The notes: generated from the letters alone by a model not told the origin. Counted from the stretch's first letter, positions 32,583-43,512 are shown. The stretch: DNA of 64,000 nt from Nematopogon swammerdamellus (GCA_946902875.1 OX336348.1:18191741-18255740), one strand, 5' to 3'. Numbers and translations: made by a program.

Positions 32583-33345
32583 TTCTGGCGGAACTACTAT
32601 GGACAAGTACGATAAAAAAAAAGAATCCATCAGTGTGCGCAGTGACTTACGCAGCTTGCGGTACTACTATGCACAAGAAAGATATAGAAAAAACATCAGT
32701 GTGCGCAGTGACTTACGTAGCTTACGGTACTACTATGCACAAGAAAGATATAGAAAAAACATCAGTGTGCGCAGTGACTTACGTAGCTTACGGTACTACT
32801 ATGCACAAGAAAGATATAGAAAAAACATCAGTGTATGCAGTGACTTACGTAGCTTACGGTACTACTATGCACAAGAAAGATATAGAAAAAACATCAGTGT
32901 ATGCAGTGACTTACGTAGCTTACGGTACTACTATGCACAAGAAAGATATAGAAAAAACATCAGTGTATGCAGTGACTTACGCAGCTTGCGGTACTACTAT
33001 GCACAAGAAAGATATAGAAAAAACATCAGTGTATGCAGTGACTTACGTAGCTTACGGTACTACTATGCACAAGAAAGATATAGAAAAAACATCAGTGTAT
33101 GCAGTGACTTACGTAGCTTACGGTACTACTATGGATAAGGAAGATATTATAGAAAAAGAATCAATGTAAGCGATGACTTGCGTAGCATGTGGTACTGTTA
33201 TGGACAAGATAGAAGACGAGTCAGCGTACTCGATGACTGACGCAGCATGCAGTTACCACTATGGAGAAGGAAGAGAAAAAACAAAGAATCAGCGTACGTG
33301 ATGACTTGCGCAGCATGAGGTACCAATATGGACGAGGAAGAAATC
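32583..33345 (+). repeat. 66-bp minisatellite, 8 near-identical plus ~4 degenerate units
   Basis: Eight units begin (CATCAGTGT) at 32628, 32694, 32760, 32826, 32892, 32958, 33024 and 33090, exactly 66 bp apart. Degenerate units flank them (about 32583-32627 and 33156-33345). Because 66 is divisible by three, two plus-strand frames stay open through the array (22-residue units ISVRSDLRSLRYYYAQERYR.. and TSVCAVTYVAYGTTMHKKDI..). Two unit types (TACGCAGCTTGCGG in units 1 and 6, TACGTAGCTTACGG in the others) show partial higher-order copying. The upstream stop separates it from the preceding exon's frame. Confidence 0.9.
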
Positions 33346-33675
33346 GAATAATAAATAAGAGAGAAACGGACAGCACTGAAAGGCATGGCGTATTTGGCAA
33401 ACAACATAAAAATAATTAAAAAAATTTATGTGATAACGATAATATAAATAAACATTAAGAAAAGTAAACATTCGACATTTTATTTCATTTACCATAATAT
33501 GGCTATCCTTCGGAATCTTAAAGCAAGTCAACTGGACCCCAGTACTACTGAGCGCGACATCCCCTGGGGTGCGAGCTGTATGCAGCGGGTCGCACGCACA
33601 GCCGGGGCTTTATTTTTTGCATGGGCCCAAGTTAAACTGAGGTTCGGGCACACTGTGGTTCGGGTTACAATGTTA
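33346..33675. other. Non-coding sequence after the array
   Basis: Contains an AATAAA-rich stretch near 33440-33460 that could be a polyadenylation region. Nothing else recognised. Confidence 0.35.
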
Positions 33676-33679
33676 TTAT

Positions 33680-33765
33680 GAGTAGCTCGTGGATAAGTGG
33701 TAAAGGCCTTGCTTATTAACCGCAAGGTCGCGCGTTCAGTGCCCATTGGCGTGCATCACTTTATT
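33680..33765 (+). repeat. tRNA-derived SINE-like head
   Basis: TAGCTCGTGGATAAGTGGT resembles a Pol III A box, and GGTCGCGCGTTCAGTGCC a B box (GGTTCGANTCC-like), spaced as in tRNAs. The cloverleaf is not intact, so this is a SINE head or pseudo-tRNA. Confidence 0.45.
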
Positions 33766-34144
33766 TTTCTTTCCGAGTTTGATGAGTGAATTTCTTGAAC
33801 GTGAGTTGCTCCATGGTTCGCATTCCATGTAAAATTATAGTTGGTATCTTAATATCTATAATATAAAATCGAAAAACCAGAACGAGATAAACAAAACGAG
33901 AGAGAGCGGGATGGCGCTCTACGAAACTTTCGAACACCGTTTCTCCCAAACGGCGCACTATTTCTTGGGAATTTGTATGTAACTCCATTCCTTGACCTCG
34001 GGAATCGTGAAAAACTTGAGAAAATATTATATTGGTTGTGTAATTTTTGTTTAATAAGCAAAATAAAATCGCATATATTTGAATTTCGAGCCAAAAGAGA
34101 GCGAATTCATTGTCTATGTCAGCCTATGTCAAAATATGGTAATA

Positions 34145-34213
34145 GTCGTGACCACAGAGCATGAAATGCGCGGGGGCGCGGGCGGTAGGTATTTGATGCT
34201 CTGTGGTCGTGAC
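34145..34213. repeat. Perfect 18-bp inverted repeat
   Basis: GTCGTGACCACAGAGCAT at 34145-34162 is the exact complement of 34196-34213, with a 33-nt GC-rich loop. It would form a stable hairpin. Confidence 0.7.
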
Positions 34214-34364
34214 ATTTCTTTGAGCCCGATTTACACTTAGTAAGTAGAGTACCGAGTTAAGTTGATGTTCTATACCAATAGTGAGACTATCGATATTATT
34301 AAAAGTAAACAACAACAAATAAAACATAAAACTATAAAATAGTAATACGCGATAATACATATGG

Positions 34365-34640
34365 ACTCTATCGATGACATATATCATCATCTGTCTATCT
34401 ATCATCTATCTGTCTGTCTGCCTACTGTTTTTACCCGACTGCGCGACGCAAAGGAGGGTAATGTGTTTATCAGCCTATGTATGTATGTATGTTTGTTACT
34501 TTGTGGCACGCTAGAGACCAAACGCGTGGACCGATTTTGATGATTCTTACGTCAATCGATTTGTCTTAATCTTGCGAGTGTCACTGAAGACATGACAGTA
34601 ATCAAAATTCAATATGGCGACAACTAGGTGCCATATTGTG
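34365..34640. repeat. Microsatellite and dispersed repeat
   Basis: (TCTA/TCTG)n at 34375-34425, then (TATG)n at 34478-34495 followed by ACCGATTTTGATG text like that at 785-935. Confidence 0.4.
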
Positions 34641-35500
34641 AAAAAGAAAAAAATTAAAGTTGACTAACTATGTTAAGTAGGGTATCGTTGAATAGGTATT
34701 TGAAAATGTGGTTTAGGTTTCTCTTTATAATTTTTCATTTCGAATGATCATTTAGGATCTATAACGATTTAAAGTTGGTTAGCAACCATTCTCACTCTTA
34801 TAATAATAGAGCTGTGATAAAGTTCTTATTATACAGGATGTTCGTCACATCGACCGACAAATTTTCTTTGTAGGTAAGTGGGGTAATTTGCAACGTTTTG
34901 ACCCAACATACCTTTTGTCAGGTGTCACGTGGTAACGAAATACGATATTTTTCTTTATTTTTGAAAATTACCAAAATCCCAGCTTTAAACCCTTGTAACT
35001 TTTTTGTTCATGTTTGTATCAGCACGAAATAAAATTTATTGAATTTTACGATGTATCCTTGTTTTAGAAAAAACAATATTTGATGAAGTTAATACCATGA
35101 AAAGGACTTATGACCTCCCAAAGTCCCGAGAACGAGTAAAAAGATGACAGAATCTTAATTTCTTAATTCATTTAAAAAAAAAAAACAACAGCAATTAAGA
35201 GCGTCGTTTTCTTTTAAAAAGTTTGCTAGTTTACGCCCTTTCCAAAGGTCTACCACATTTTTTATACAAATCATTCACTATGTGATCAAAATTAGAGATA
35301 ATTTGCAAGAGTCTAAACATTAATATTGGAGAATTGATCAAAGTGCCCGCGCCACCGGTACATGTTCTAAATTTAAAATGCTCCGGAAAACGCTCTCAGT
35401 ACGGGAAGCGACCACCGATAAGTAAGTGGCCCTGTTACAAAGTGCCCGTGTTGTCGTTCTATTCTGTAGGTCTACCGGCGTTCACTCACTCGCCCGTGTG
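34641..35500. other. AT-rich non-coding sequence
   Basis: No gene or clear repeat recognised. Confidence 0.45.
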
Positions 35501-35521
35501 AGTACGAGAAATGTGGGGAGA

Positions 35522-36067
35522 ACCATCGACATCTATTTTATAGATCGAACGTCGTACGATGCAACCTATGCTAAACGTCGGTACAAGTGTGCGTGCACAC
35601 ACACGCAGTATTGTGATACGTGACACGATCCCTACGACGATACTATCGCGCGTTCGCCCCCACCCGCCCACAGATGACAAGAACGAGCGAGAAAGACGTC
35701 ATGCGGCGCGTTTGCCGTCTTTCCGCCCACTCCCATCACCAGCAGGCAAGCGAGAACGAGAACGCGATACCACCGCACCGTCACACGATCCTATCCGTCA
35801 CAGCATGGCTTCTTAACACGCCGTAACATGCTCAGGCGGAACAAACAATAACGTTTGTCACTGTCACTCTTTATAACAGCAACCGGGCATGCTGCACACA
35901 CGCGTCACCGACTCGATACAGACATGCGTGCGTTCAACACTCACCGCACACGCAGCCGTATGAAGCGGCTGTCCGTGAAATCTGCATTATATGCGGTTCT
36001 CGTCGAGAACATATTTGTTCGGGAGTGATGTATGGGATGGGCCAATCTACAAAATAGATATCAATGG
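35522..36067. repeat. Possible MITE with 25-bp imperfect inverted ends
   Basis: CCATCGACATCTATTTTATA.. at 35522-35546 pairs with 36043-36067 (about 21 of 25 matches). The interior is unusually GC-rich. No target duplication could be defined. Confidence 0.35.
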
Positions 36068-36129
36068 GGAGAACGCTATATTGGCACCGGAGAAACAGGC
36101 GAGTGACGTCATTCTCGCACTCCCACATT

Positions 36130-36260
36130 TTACTCGCTAGAGCTGTCGATCTAGTCGATTATAGCCTTCTCTATATGTCCTTTCAAGACGACAAGGACGG
36201 AATACAGAAGGCTATGAGTCGACACGGAGTCGATCTATCAAACAATTGGCACCGGGGTTT
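36130..36260. repeat. Imperfect hairpin
   Basis: TCGATTATAGCCTTCT pairs with AGAAGGCTATGAGTCGA, about 40 bp apart. Small foldback sequence, possibly a MITE remnant. Confidence 0.35.
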
Positions 36261-37150
36261 TTGACGTTTCTTTGACAGATAAACTCCCCGATATTTGCCG
36301 CTAAACTCGCAAGCTAAGGATCAACTTCTTGGCTTTCACTTCATGAGAAAACTGACGAAAACATCGAAATAAATTTATTAACTGAACAAAAATATTATAA
36401 AAGTCTTTACAAATACATAATAAAATAAATACTGTAGAAAATATAGAAATTATAGGAAATAAAATTAAAGAAATGGCAGAAGGACCCGGCATCCAAGCCA
36501 ATAATTAATATTAAAAAAAAAATTACAGCGGTTCGTATCGTAAACAAACAAGCAAACACATTGGTAATCTGTGGCAAACACGACATTCGCTTCGCGATGT
36601 TTCTTTTGTGGTTTCTTTCTTTCTACGAAACATTTACGTAAGCGGCGGGCGGTCGGCGCGGTCTTGGCTTGGACTCTTTTGCTGGAATCCGGCCGACATG
36701 CGTCGATGAGCTTACAGCAAGAACATCGGCGCTTCGCCACTTTACGAACGTCTACCGTCTGACGCGCCGGCCGACACCCACAAAAGAAAGCCGACGCTAT
36801 ATCAATATCACCCACTTCCAAGGTATGTACTTACCTATTTCTTTTTATGTACCATATGTTTATACTAATACACAAATCTCTGAATTCTTTCTAGTACCTA
36901 CCTACCTATGCACTCACCAATACTTATAAAGTACATACCTATGATAAATAGGTACTATCTCTTTGACTATGAACGATTATGGTAATAGATGTCACTTATC
37001 AACTTGAAATTTGTAAAATTGTAATCTCTTCTTTTTTATCATCTGTGCGACAGAAGGTTGAAAAACTACAATAGCTTTGCATCAACCTCTAATTTCTATG
37101 CTGAATCAAATGTTGCTCTTAATTATTATTAACCAATTCTAGTGTACAGT
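36261..37150. other. Non-coding sequence
   Basis: No supportable gene. The ORFs around 36465-36930 lack recognisable domains. Confidence 0.4.
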
Positions 37151-37315
37151 ACGCGGCGGTAAATAATGCGCATTATGCTTTGATGACTTTCTGGTTGTAG
37201 AGCATTGTCTCGGTCATACAGATACCTGCGAGTTAGTGCGACAGAGACGACACTCTACAACCGCACTGTCTAGTCTATCACCAAAGAACATTGCGCATTA
37301 TTTTAAATTGTATTT
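37151..37315. repeat. Long imperfect hairpin (foldback, ~165 bp)
   Basis: AAATAATGCGCATTATGCTT at the left pairs with AATGCGCAATGTTCTTTGGT (complement) at the right, and inside GGTTGTAGAGCATTGTCTC pairs with GAGACGACACTCTACAACC. The pairing extends over most of the length, as in a MITE or an inverted-repeat precursor. Confidence 0.6.
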
Positions 37316-37539
37316 GCTAGATAATGACTGCCCTTCCATTTTATGCAAGTGATACTTACCAACGCACAGAGGGTCATATATACGCTTCCCACAAACGCTT
37401 CTCTCAACAATGAAGGTATTCTTATCTCTGGTAAAAAAAGTAAACAAAACAATAAGAATAAAATATTTTTATTTACACATACAATTTACACAAAAACCTA
37501 ATTAGGTAAACTAAAGAACTAATTGAGCATCTTAATAAT

Positions 37540-37709
37540 AAACGCTGAGCACATGCTGGCATTGATGTTGTGGAAGGACTTGGTGCTTGCAACCAGCAGA
37601 TGGTAGTGTGCTGCACCAAACCCGAGGATGTGCTCCGTTTATGTAGGGAGGGTGTTCATTTTCCCAAGTGAGCCACTGCTGGGGTTTGTTGAAAACGCCC
37701 TCGGTTGTC
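37540..37709 (-). CDS. Candidate terminal exon of the SANT/zeste-like gene
   Basis: On the minus strand a clean acceptor (TTTTATCTTGCAG) opens an exon at 37709 that reads DNRGRFQQTPAVAHLGK and stops, if joined in the frame that gives a helical QQLELLRQFLQ end to the exon at 38935-39118. A second frame stays open longer. Which frame is used cannot be decided here. It lies in order after the SANT-like exon and the coiled-coil exon. Confidence 0.35.
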
Positions 37710-37887
37710 CTGCAAGATAAAACAAAAAATATCTTTAAATTATATTGTTTTGATTAGCGTAGGTACTTAGATGTATTTAGATCACATTAGACCATTACAC
37801 TGCTTGGACATTTAAAAACAGGTGCCAAGTGCGAGTTTAACTCGCGAACTGAGGGTTCCGTACTACCACACAACATATATTTTGTTA

Positions 37888-38374
37888 TACACGGTGTTAA
37901 CTTTTTTCGCGACATATAAATTTTAATACCGAATATTAAACCATTTCGTATACTGATTATTTTGTGGTACTAAAAAATAAAATCTAAAATAGTTTAAACA
38001 AATTTGCATATTTTCTTCAAAATTTTACTTCAGCTACAATTTCTCTTTGGAATGGTGTAGCGAGCGCCGCCGCGCGTCGCGCGCCTGCAACCGTGCGTAC
38101 CCAGCTGACTGACCATGTGTCGCGCGCTAGCTGTTGTATCGTGTCGATATGAATGTGATTTTTTTGATTTATTTGAAAAATTACTCAGCTTTCGATTTTT
38201 TTGGTAATGCAGTGTGATTCCTATTATGAAATACCATGTTTTTATACCAAATATAGAAATTGAAAATTTTAAAACCAAAGCTAAAAGAAAAAATTACCCC
38301 CTTTTTCGGCATCAGTATGTGACCCAAAACAACCCCCTTTCGGGAATGTTGCCTATTTAAGTTAACACCGTGTA
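37888..38374. mobile_element. MITE with 16-bp inverted ends and TA target
   Basis: TACACGGTGTTAACTT at 37888-37903 is matched in reverse at 38359-38374, and TA flanks both ends (37886-37887 and 38375-38376). At 487 bp with no coding capacity it fits a non-autonomous Tc1/mariner-like element. Inverted ends are exact. Confidence 0.65.
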
Positions 38375-38531
38375 TATTTACCAAAATAATTGTGGTTTCG
38401 AAAATCAAGAAACGCCTATTTACAAAACTGAAAAAATACATAAAAATAATTTTTTTATGTGATATGTCCTATAAGGGTTCCGTTTTTTCCTCCAAAAAAA
38501 CTTTTGTTTAGTATTGAAATGGGAATTAGTT

Positions 38532-38768
38532 GTTGTTGTTGTTTTGGTTTGGGGTTGGCTCTAGGCCTGCAAACTAATCCCGCTTGGTTGGGGATCTTCG
38601 TGGAAAACCCCGCAGTCTCCAGTTACCCCAGCCAGCCTATGTCTTCCATGAAAGCCACAAGTCGACCGGGGTGTCTGCAGGCCGCTTATACCTTAGTCGC
38701 CTTTTACGACATGCACGGGGAGAGATGCAGTGGGACTATTCTTATTAAGTACTGACCCCACACAGTAC
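38532..38768 (-). mobile_element. Retroposed LINE/SINE 3' end with (AAC)n tail
   Basis: A 237-bp insert flanked by the 13-bp direct repeat ATGGGAATTAGTT (38519-38531 and 38769-38781). On the minus strand it ends in an AACAAC tail. The phrase GTCGCCTTTTACGACATGCA belongs to a very common lepidopteran repeat family (from memory, probably RTE-type). Confidence 0.75.
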
Positions 38769-38934
38769 ATGGGAATTAGTTTATATGGTTACTGAATGTT
38801 TTTATTTAGTCTGAATTCATCGTACACCTTTATTATTTCTGTTAATCCCATGAATCTGCTCCCGGACTTAATGTAGTGACTGCTGCAACAGCCTATATTA
38901 TATAGTAATAATTGCATTAAAAAAAATTTTTTAC

Positions 38935-39118
38935 CTGCAGAAACTGCCGCAGAAGCTCCAACTGTTGCCGCCGAAACTCCTCCTGAGACACCAGGCTCTC
39001 TGAGGGCCATGTCCTGCCGCCTGTCTTCAGTGTGTACCCGCTCGTACTCCTCAATAACCTCGCGCATAGGTGGGTTGATTTGCACGAAGCTCACGAGGGG
39101 GGCGGCCAGCAGGCATAC
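38935..39118 (-). CDS. Candidate exon, coiled-coil part of the SANT/zeste-like gene
   Basis: The 184-nt exon has a good acceptor (TTTCCATTAAG) and a GTAAAA donor after CTGCAG. The first half reads PPMREVIEEYERVHTEDRRQ in one frame; the second half reads SLVSQEEFRRQQLELLRQFL in a neighbouring frame, a classic charged amphipathic helix. The two frames suggest a one-base indel near 39005 or an assembly error. C-terminal helices of this type follow Myb/SANT-like domains in zeste-type proteins, which matches the SANT-like exon upstream (inference). Confidence 0.45.
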
Positions 39119-39500
39119 CTTAATGGAAAAAAATAATTTAATTAGGCATCTATCTTTTTTTTAACTTTAAGACATAATTTTGGATGATAAAGTATCAGGC
39201 AGATGATATATCTTTATGATTTGTATTTATGATTTAACGTAAAACTATCTTAAGAAATGACAGATTGTAACAGTGAAAACAGTATGTAAATTAATAAAGT
39301 GGTTCTCGAGTTATAAGGATATTCATATATTATATAGACGTGCGTCGGCCAGTCGCAATTATAGCTCGGTACTTTATTGTGAAAAATTTTGCTTCTATGT
39401 TCAATGACGACCTACTTTACTTTTATTCAAGAGAGAGTAGTGTTGTTGAAAATAAAATTGATTAAAAAGAAATGTTTTCCTTGTTTTCTTCCCTAAAACA
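39119..39500. other. Non-coding, intron-like
   Basis: AT-rich, nothing recognised; between two candidate exons of the minus-strand gene. Confidence 0.4.
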
Positions 39501-39504
39501 CATT

Positions 39505-39650
39505 GGCTGCTTGCATACTAGACGATAGCGTCGCGGCAGCGGTGACATGACCGCGACGCGGCAGCAGGTTTCGAGCATACCGTCACGGTATTGCATACAT
39601 TTGTCCTGCTCTGCTGCCGTGATGTCACCGTCTAGATAGTGCATAAACAG
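39505..39650. repeat. GC-rich imperfect foldback
   Basis: CTAGACGATAGCGTCGCGGC pairs imperfectly with the complement of GCTGCCGTGATGTCACCGTC, which precedes TAGATAGTGC. GC-rich island in AT-rich DNA, resembling a short MITE. Confidence 0.45.
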
Positions 39651-40102
39651 TCGTTGGCTTCATACATACAATGAAGTATGTAAACATAATAAACGAATTT
39701 CCTATTCGTTTGGTTGCCACTATTTAAAAAAAGAAGAAGAGAAAGTATGTAAACAACACTACAGTAAATAAATACCAATGTGATTTAAAATATGCTTAAC
39801 GGTAGAGTGTTCACTATGACCTCGGAGTCCCCGAGTTCGAAGCCCTGTCCCAACACCGCCAGCATCCGCTCGTCCTATTGCTCCAGCAGAGCTACCGGTG
39901 CCGCCGGCCCACACCCGTTCCGTGGGCCTGCCGCCTGGCTCTACCGGCCAAGTTTTTTAAGTGAACTACTGTCTATTGTCCGTCCAATACTGAAAAAAAA
40001 GATGAACATATTTGTAAAATATTATATTAGTACGACCATTGTAATACGACTTATTAAGTTTGATGTTTGAAAGGAATTTGTGAATACATAAATATAACAC
40101 AC

Positions 40103-40152
40103 CTTGTGCTACTGTTGCCATGTTATGGCGCAGCCCCCCGATGCTTTGAGGC
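40103..40152 (-). pseudogene. SANT/zeste-like exon, 3' remainder beyond gypsy-2
   Basis: The continuation of the exon at 44608-44761 after the target duplication (AGGC), followed by GTGTGTTATATT as a possible donor. One frame has a stop (TAG) just before the donor, the other is open. Confidence 0.4.
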
Positions 40153-40277
40153 TGTAGCAACTTTATTAAATCATTTACATAACATGAAAATATTGTCAAG
40201 CCTTTATTTTTCTATCCGTCACTCTTGTCGCTACTGACAGCTCTTGGTTTTTTGGTATCTCCGGAGAAGGTGCCATA
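40153..40277 (-). repeat. Gypsy-2 3' LTR
   Basis: 125 bp, minus strand TATGGCACC...GTTGCTACA. I see no difference from the 5' LTR. An AATAAA signal lies near its end on the minus strand. Confidence 0.95.
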
Positions 40278-40290
40278 TCACCCCCCCACG
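40278..40290 (-). promoter_or_regulatory. Gypsy-2 polypurine tract
   Basis: Minus strand GTGGGGGGGTGA directly before the 3' LTR, the plus-strand DNA primer position. Confidence 0.75.
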
Positions 40291-40302
40291 GAGAAAGGAA
40301 GC

Positions 40303-43300
40303 CTAATAATGCTTTGTAAACCGAACTAGACGGCCCGAACGTGTGGTAATGTTCATCGGAGCGGTTGGTGCCGTGTCCGGAGCGGTTGGTGCCGTGTCCG
40401 GAGCAGTTGGTACAGGGTCCGGAGAGGTTGGCGTGATTGTCGGAGCTGTTGGGACAGACATCGGACCGGTTGTTTGTAATCCAACGGATGTTTCACTCTC
40501 GACCTCAACGTGCGCTGGTTTAATGCGATCTATACTGACCGTGATTTCCTTACCCTTGATGGACAAGGTCACGGTCTTGTCCGTTTTGCTGATTATCTCA
40601 TGCGGACCAGTATAGGGTGGCTGTAAGGATCGTCGTATTGCGTCTTCTCGTAAAAAAGCGTGAGTGGCAACTGCCAAATCCTTAAAAACAAACGTCCCAG
40701 GCTGTGCATGTCGAGAAGCGGCAACTGGTCTCAAGTTCGCCATTTTCTTCCTCAGTTGAATGACAAAATCCGTCGCATCGTCGAAACGTTCAGGAAATGG
40801 GGAAGGAACCAACAGTTCACCTGGTAATCTGAGAGGCTCTCCGTAGACTAGCTCGGCCGAAGATGTCTTAAGGTCTTCCTTCAAAGCCGTGCGCATTCCA
40901 AGCAGTACTAATGGTAGCGCCCTGGCCCATGTGTCAGCATGGCACATCAGAGCGGCCTTGAGTTGGCGATGGGGGCGTTCGACCATTCCGTTGGAGCAGG
41001 GGTGGTAGCTGGTTGTCCTGATGCGCTTAGTGGCAAAACTCGTCAACAGTCTGCGGAGTAGGTCAGATTCAAATTGTGTGCCCTGGTCTGTGGTAATGAT
41101 GGTGGGAACTCCAAATCTAGATATCCAGCCGTTTGTGAAGGTTTCAGCGACTTCAATCGCTGTGATTGTAGACATTGGCCATGCTTCGAGCCATCGTGTA
41201 TATCGGTCTATTGCAGTGAGGCAGTATTTTTTCTCATTACATACTGGCAATGGACCAATTATATCAATGTGTACATGTCTGAATCTGGCAGATGGGTTAC
41301 TGAAATGGCCCAGTGGTGAGGTAATGTGTCTGGTAACCTTACTTCGCTGGCAGGGGATACATGTGCGAGCCCACGAGTGACAATCTTTCTGCATAGATGG
41401 CCACACGAAACGATCAGCCACCAAGCGCGCAGTTGCTTTTGCCCCAGGATGGCTTAAATTGTGCAATTTGTTGAAAGCAGTTCGTCGGAAAGGAGTTGTT
41501 AGATAGGGTCGTGGTTTTCCGGTAGAGGTGTCGCATGTGACCGTTATGTTGGTGCCAGGAACTGTAACCCGTTCCAGTTTAAGAGAACTGTGAAGATTGC
41601 GGAGTTCATTGTCAGTTTCCTGGGACTGGGCTAAGGCGGCGAAGTCATCTTCTATCGAAATTGCCTCTATGCGGGACATGGTGTCTGCTACTATGTTATC
41701 TATGCCCTTGATGTGAACAATATCAGTGGTAAATTGTGATATGAAGGATAATTGATTTAGTTGGGCAGGTGGCAGTTTTTCTCGGCGTTGCACAAATGCA
41801 TAAATTAATGGTTTATGATCTGTAAAAATTGTGGCGTGTTGCGTTTCTAATATATGCCGAAAATGTTGCACAGCCTCGTACACCGCGAGTAGTTCTCGGT
41901 AGTATGCCGGCCACTGAACTTGATGAGTACCTAATTTCTTGCTAAAAAATGCGAGTGGTCTCCAGGTGTTGACTTCACGTTGTTGGAGACAAGCACCAAT
42001 TTGCGCGCTGGAAGCGTCTGTGAAAAGGCCCAGAGGAGCATCGTACACTGGGTGCGCTAATGAGGTTGCATTGGATAAACTATTCTTGCAGGCTTCGAAA
42101 CAGCGCCCGAGTTCCGGTGTCCACTTAACAGGCTTAGCGCCTTTACCTTTGGTCAATGCCACAGCGTCATTTAGGGGCGCTTGCAGCTCCGCTGCGTTAG
42201 GCAAAAAACGGCGATAGTAATTGATCATACCTAAGAATCGTCTGAGGCCTTGGACGGTCTTGGGAAGAGGGTATTCTTGTAGCGCGCTGATTCTTTGGGG
42301 AGGTGGTCTCGTGCCCTCTGCGCTGATATCGTAGCCCAGGAATGTGACCTTATCAACGCCAAGTGTGCATTTTGATGGGTTGACCACAACTCCGTAATCC
42401 TTGAGACGTTTGAAGAGAATACGAAGATGCTCAGCATGTTGAGTTGCGTCGCGTGAATACACAAGGATGTCATCAACGTATGCAAAACAAAAGTCAAAAC
42501 CTTGTACCACTTCATCTATGAAACGCTGGAACGTCTGCCCAGCATTCCGTAGGCCGAAGGTCATGAACGGGAACTCGAACAAACCGAAGGGAGTGATGAT
42601 AGCAGTTTTGCAGATGTCATCTTCGTGCACTGGAATCTGTTGGTAAGCTTTAACCAAGTCAATCGTGCTGAATACTGTTGAGCCTGCGATGTTGTGGGAG
42701 AAATCACCGATGTGCTTTACAGGGTAGCAGTCCGGCACTGTTCTGGCATTCAAGGAGCGAAAGTCGCCGCATGGACGCCAGCTGTTGTCGCGTTTTAGTA
42801 CTAAATATAACGGGGATGACCACGGGCTCTTCGATGGTCTGGCAGTGCCACAACGCATCATTTCGGCGAACTCTTTTTGGGCTGCGAGAAGCTTTTGTGG
42901 TCCGAGTCGACGAGGACGACAGGCAACTGGCGGTCCGTCCGTTGTTTTGATATAGTGCAATGTGTTGTGTTTCACCAGTCTTGGGACACCAGGCGGCCGT
43001 GTGATGTCGGGAAAATCTAAAAGTATTTTATTAAATGGAGAATCTGTTGCTGTGACTGCTTTAATGCTGGTCTGGTTTATGGTGGCTATAGAAGCGGGTG
43101 AGGAGAGTCCGGTGCTGGCATCTAACAGGCGTTTGTTTCGGCAGTCAGGCAGTAGATGATAGTATGCCAAAAAATCGGAGCCGATTATGGCTGTGCTGAC
43201 GTCAGCGATGGTAAAACGCCAGTGGAAGTCTCGCCGCAACCCAAGATTTAAATTCATCGGTAAGTCGCCATATGTTTTTATTGAACTGCCGTTGGCTGCG

Positions 43301-43512
43301 CTGAGGTCATAATCGGTGGATCGGTAGCGTTCTCGGAGGAACTGCCTCGGAAAACAGCAGAGGTCAGAACCGGTGTCGATGAGGAAACGGCGTTTACTAG
43401 CTTGGTCGGTTATGAATAGTCGGCGGCTTGGCAAGGGACAATCAGCTGCCGACGCTGCTAATTGTCGAATCTGTTTTCCTGACCAGCCTTCCAATTGCAG
43501 GGTGTGGTACAC
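40303..43512 (-). CDS. pol: Gypsy-2 pol polyprotein
   Basis: An intact 1069-residue frame overlapping gag by 55 nt in a different frame, so expression needs ribosomal frameshifting. Domains: retropepsin (FLIDTGSDLCCFPRQF, about residues 34-50); RT (STIDLVKAYQQIPV motif A, FGLRNAGQTFQRFI motif B, FAYVDDILVYS YVDD box, FLGMINYYRRFLP thumb); RNase H (LFTDASSAQIGACL and TDHKPLIYAF); integrase HHCC finger (HNLSHPGAKATARLV, CIPCQRSK) and core (HIDIIGPLP, TTDQGTQFE, NGMVERPHRQLKAAL giving D,D,E). The C-terminus has tandem PTAPD/APT repeats (about residues 1025-1055). All catalytic residues are present. Length and order are normal for the CsRn1 clade. Confidence 0.95.
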   Translation of the reverse strand: MYHTLQLEGWSGKQIRQLAASAADCPLPSRRLFITDQASKRRFLIDTGSDLCCFPRQFLRERYRSTDYDLSAANGSSIKTYGDLPMNLNLGLRRDFHWRFTIADVSTAIIGSDFLAYYHLLPDCRNKRLLDASTGLSSPASIATINQTSIKAVTATDSPFNKILLDFPDITRPPGVPRLVKHNTLHYIKTTDGPPVACRPRRLGPQKLLAAQKEFAEMMRCGTARPSKSPWSSPLYLVLKRDNSWRPCGDFRSLNARTVPDCYPVKHIGDFSHNIAGSTVFSTIDLVKAYQQIPVHEDDICKTAIITPFGLFEFPFMTFGLRNAGQTFQRFIDEVVQGFDFCFAYVDDILVYSRDATQHAEHLRILFKRLKDYGVVVNPSKCTLGVDKVTFLGYDISAEGTRPPPQRISALQEYPLPKTVQGLRRFLGMINYYRRFLPNAAELQAPLNDAVALTKGKGAKPVKWTPELGRCFEACKNSLSNATSLAHPVYDAPLGLFTDASSAQIGACLQQREVNTWRPLAFFSKKLGTHQVQWPAYYRELLAVYEAVQHFRHILETQHATIFTDHKPLIYAFVQRREKLPPAQLNQLSFISQFTTDIVHIKGIDNIVADTMSRIEAISIEDDFAALAQSQETDNELRNLHSSLKLERVTVPGTNITVTCDTSTGKPRPYLTTPFRRTAFNKLHNLSHPGAKATARLVADRFVWPSMQKDCHSWARTCIPCQRSKVTRHITSPLGHFSNPSARFRHVHIDIIGPLPVCNEKKYCLTAIDRYTRWLEAWPMSTITAIEVAETFTNGWISRFGVPTIITTDQGTQFESDLLRRLLTSFATKRIRTTSYHPCSNGMVERPHRQLKAALMCHADTWARALPLVLLGMRTALKEDLKTSSAELVYGEPLRLPGELLVPSPFPERFDDATDFVIQLRKKMANLRPVAASRHAQPGTFVFKDLAVATHAFLREDAIRRSLQPPYTGPHEIISKTDKTVTLSIKGKEITVSIDRIKPAHVEVESETSVGLQTTGPMSVPTAPTITPTSPDPVPTAPDTAPTAPDTAPTAPMNITTRSGRLVRFTKHY

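Noticed and set aside
32583..33345. 66-bp repeats as a CRISPR array
   Set aside because: Units are contiguous with no variable spacers, in a eukaryotic setting.
36465..36929. Basic/Arg-rich ORFs on both strands as host exons
   Set aside because: No splice sites in keeping, no domain, and both strands equally open.
39790..39960. Possible tRNA or SINE (GAGTTCGAAGCCC B-box-like)
   Set aside because: No convincing A-box or cloverleaf at the right spacing.
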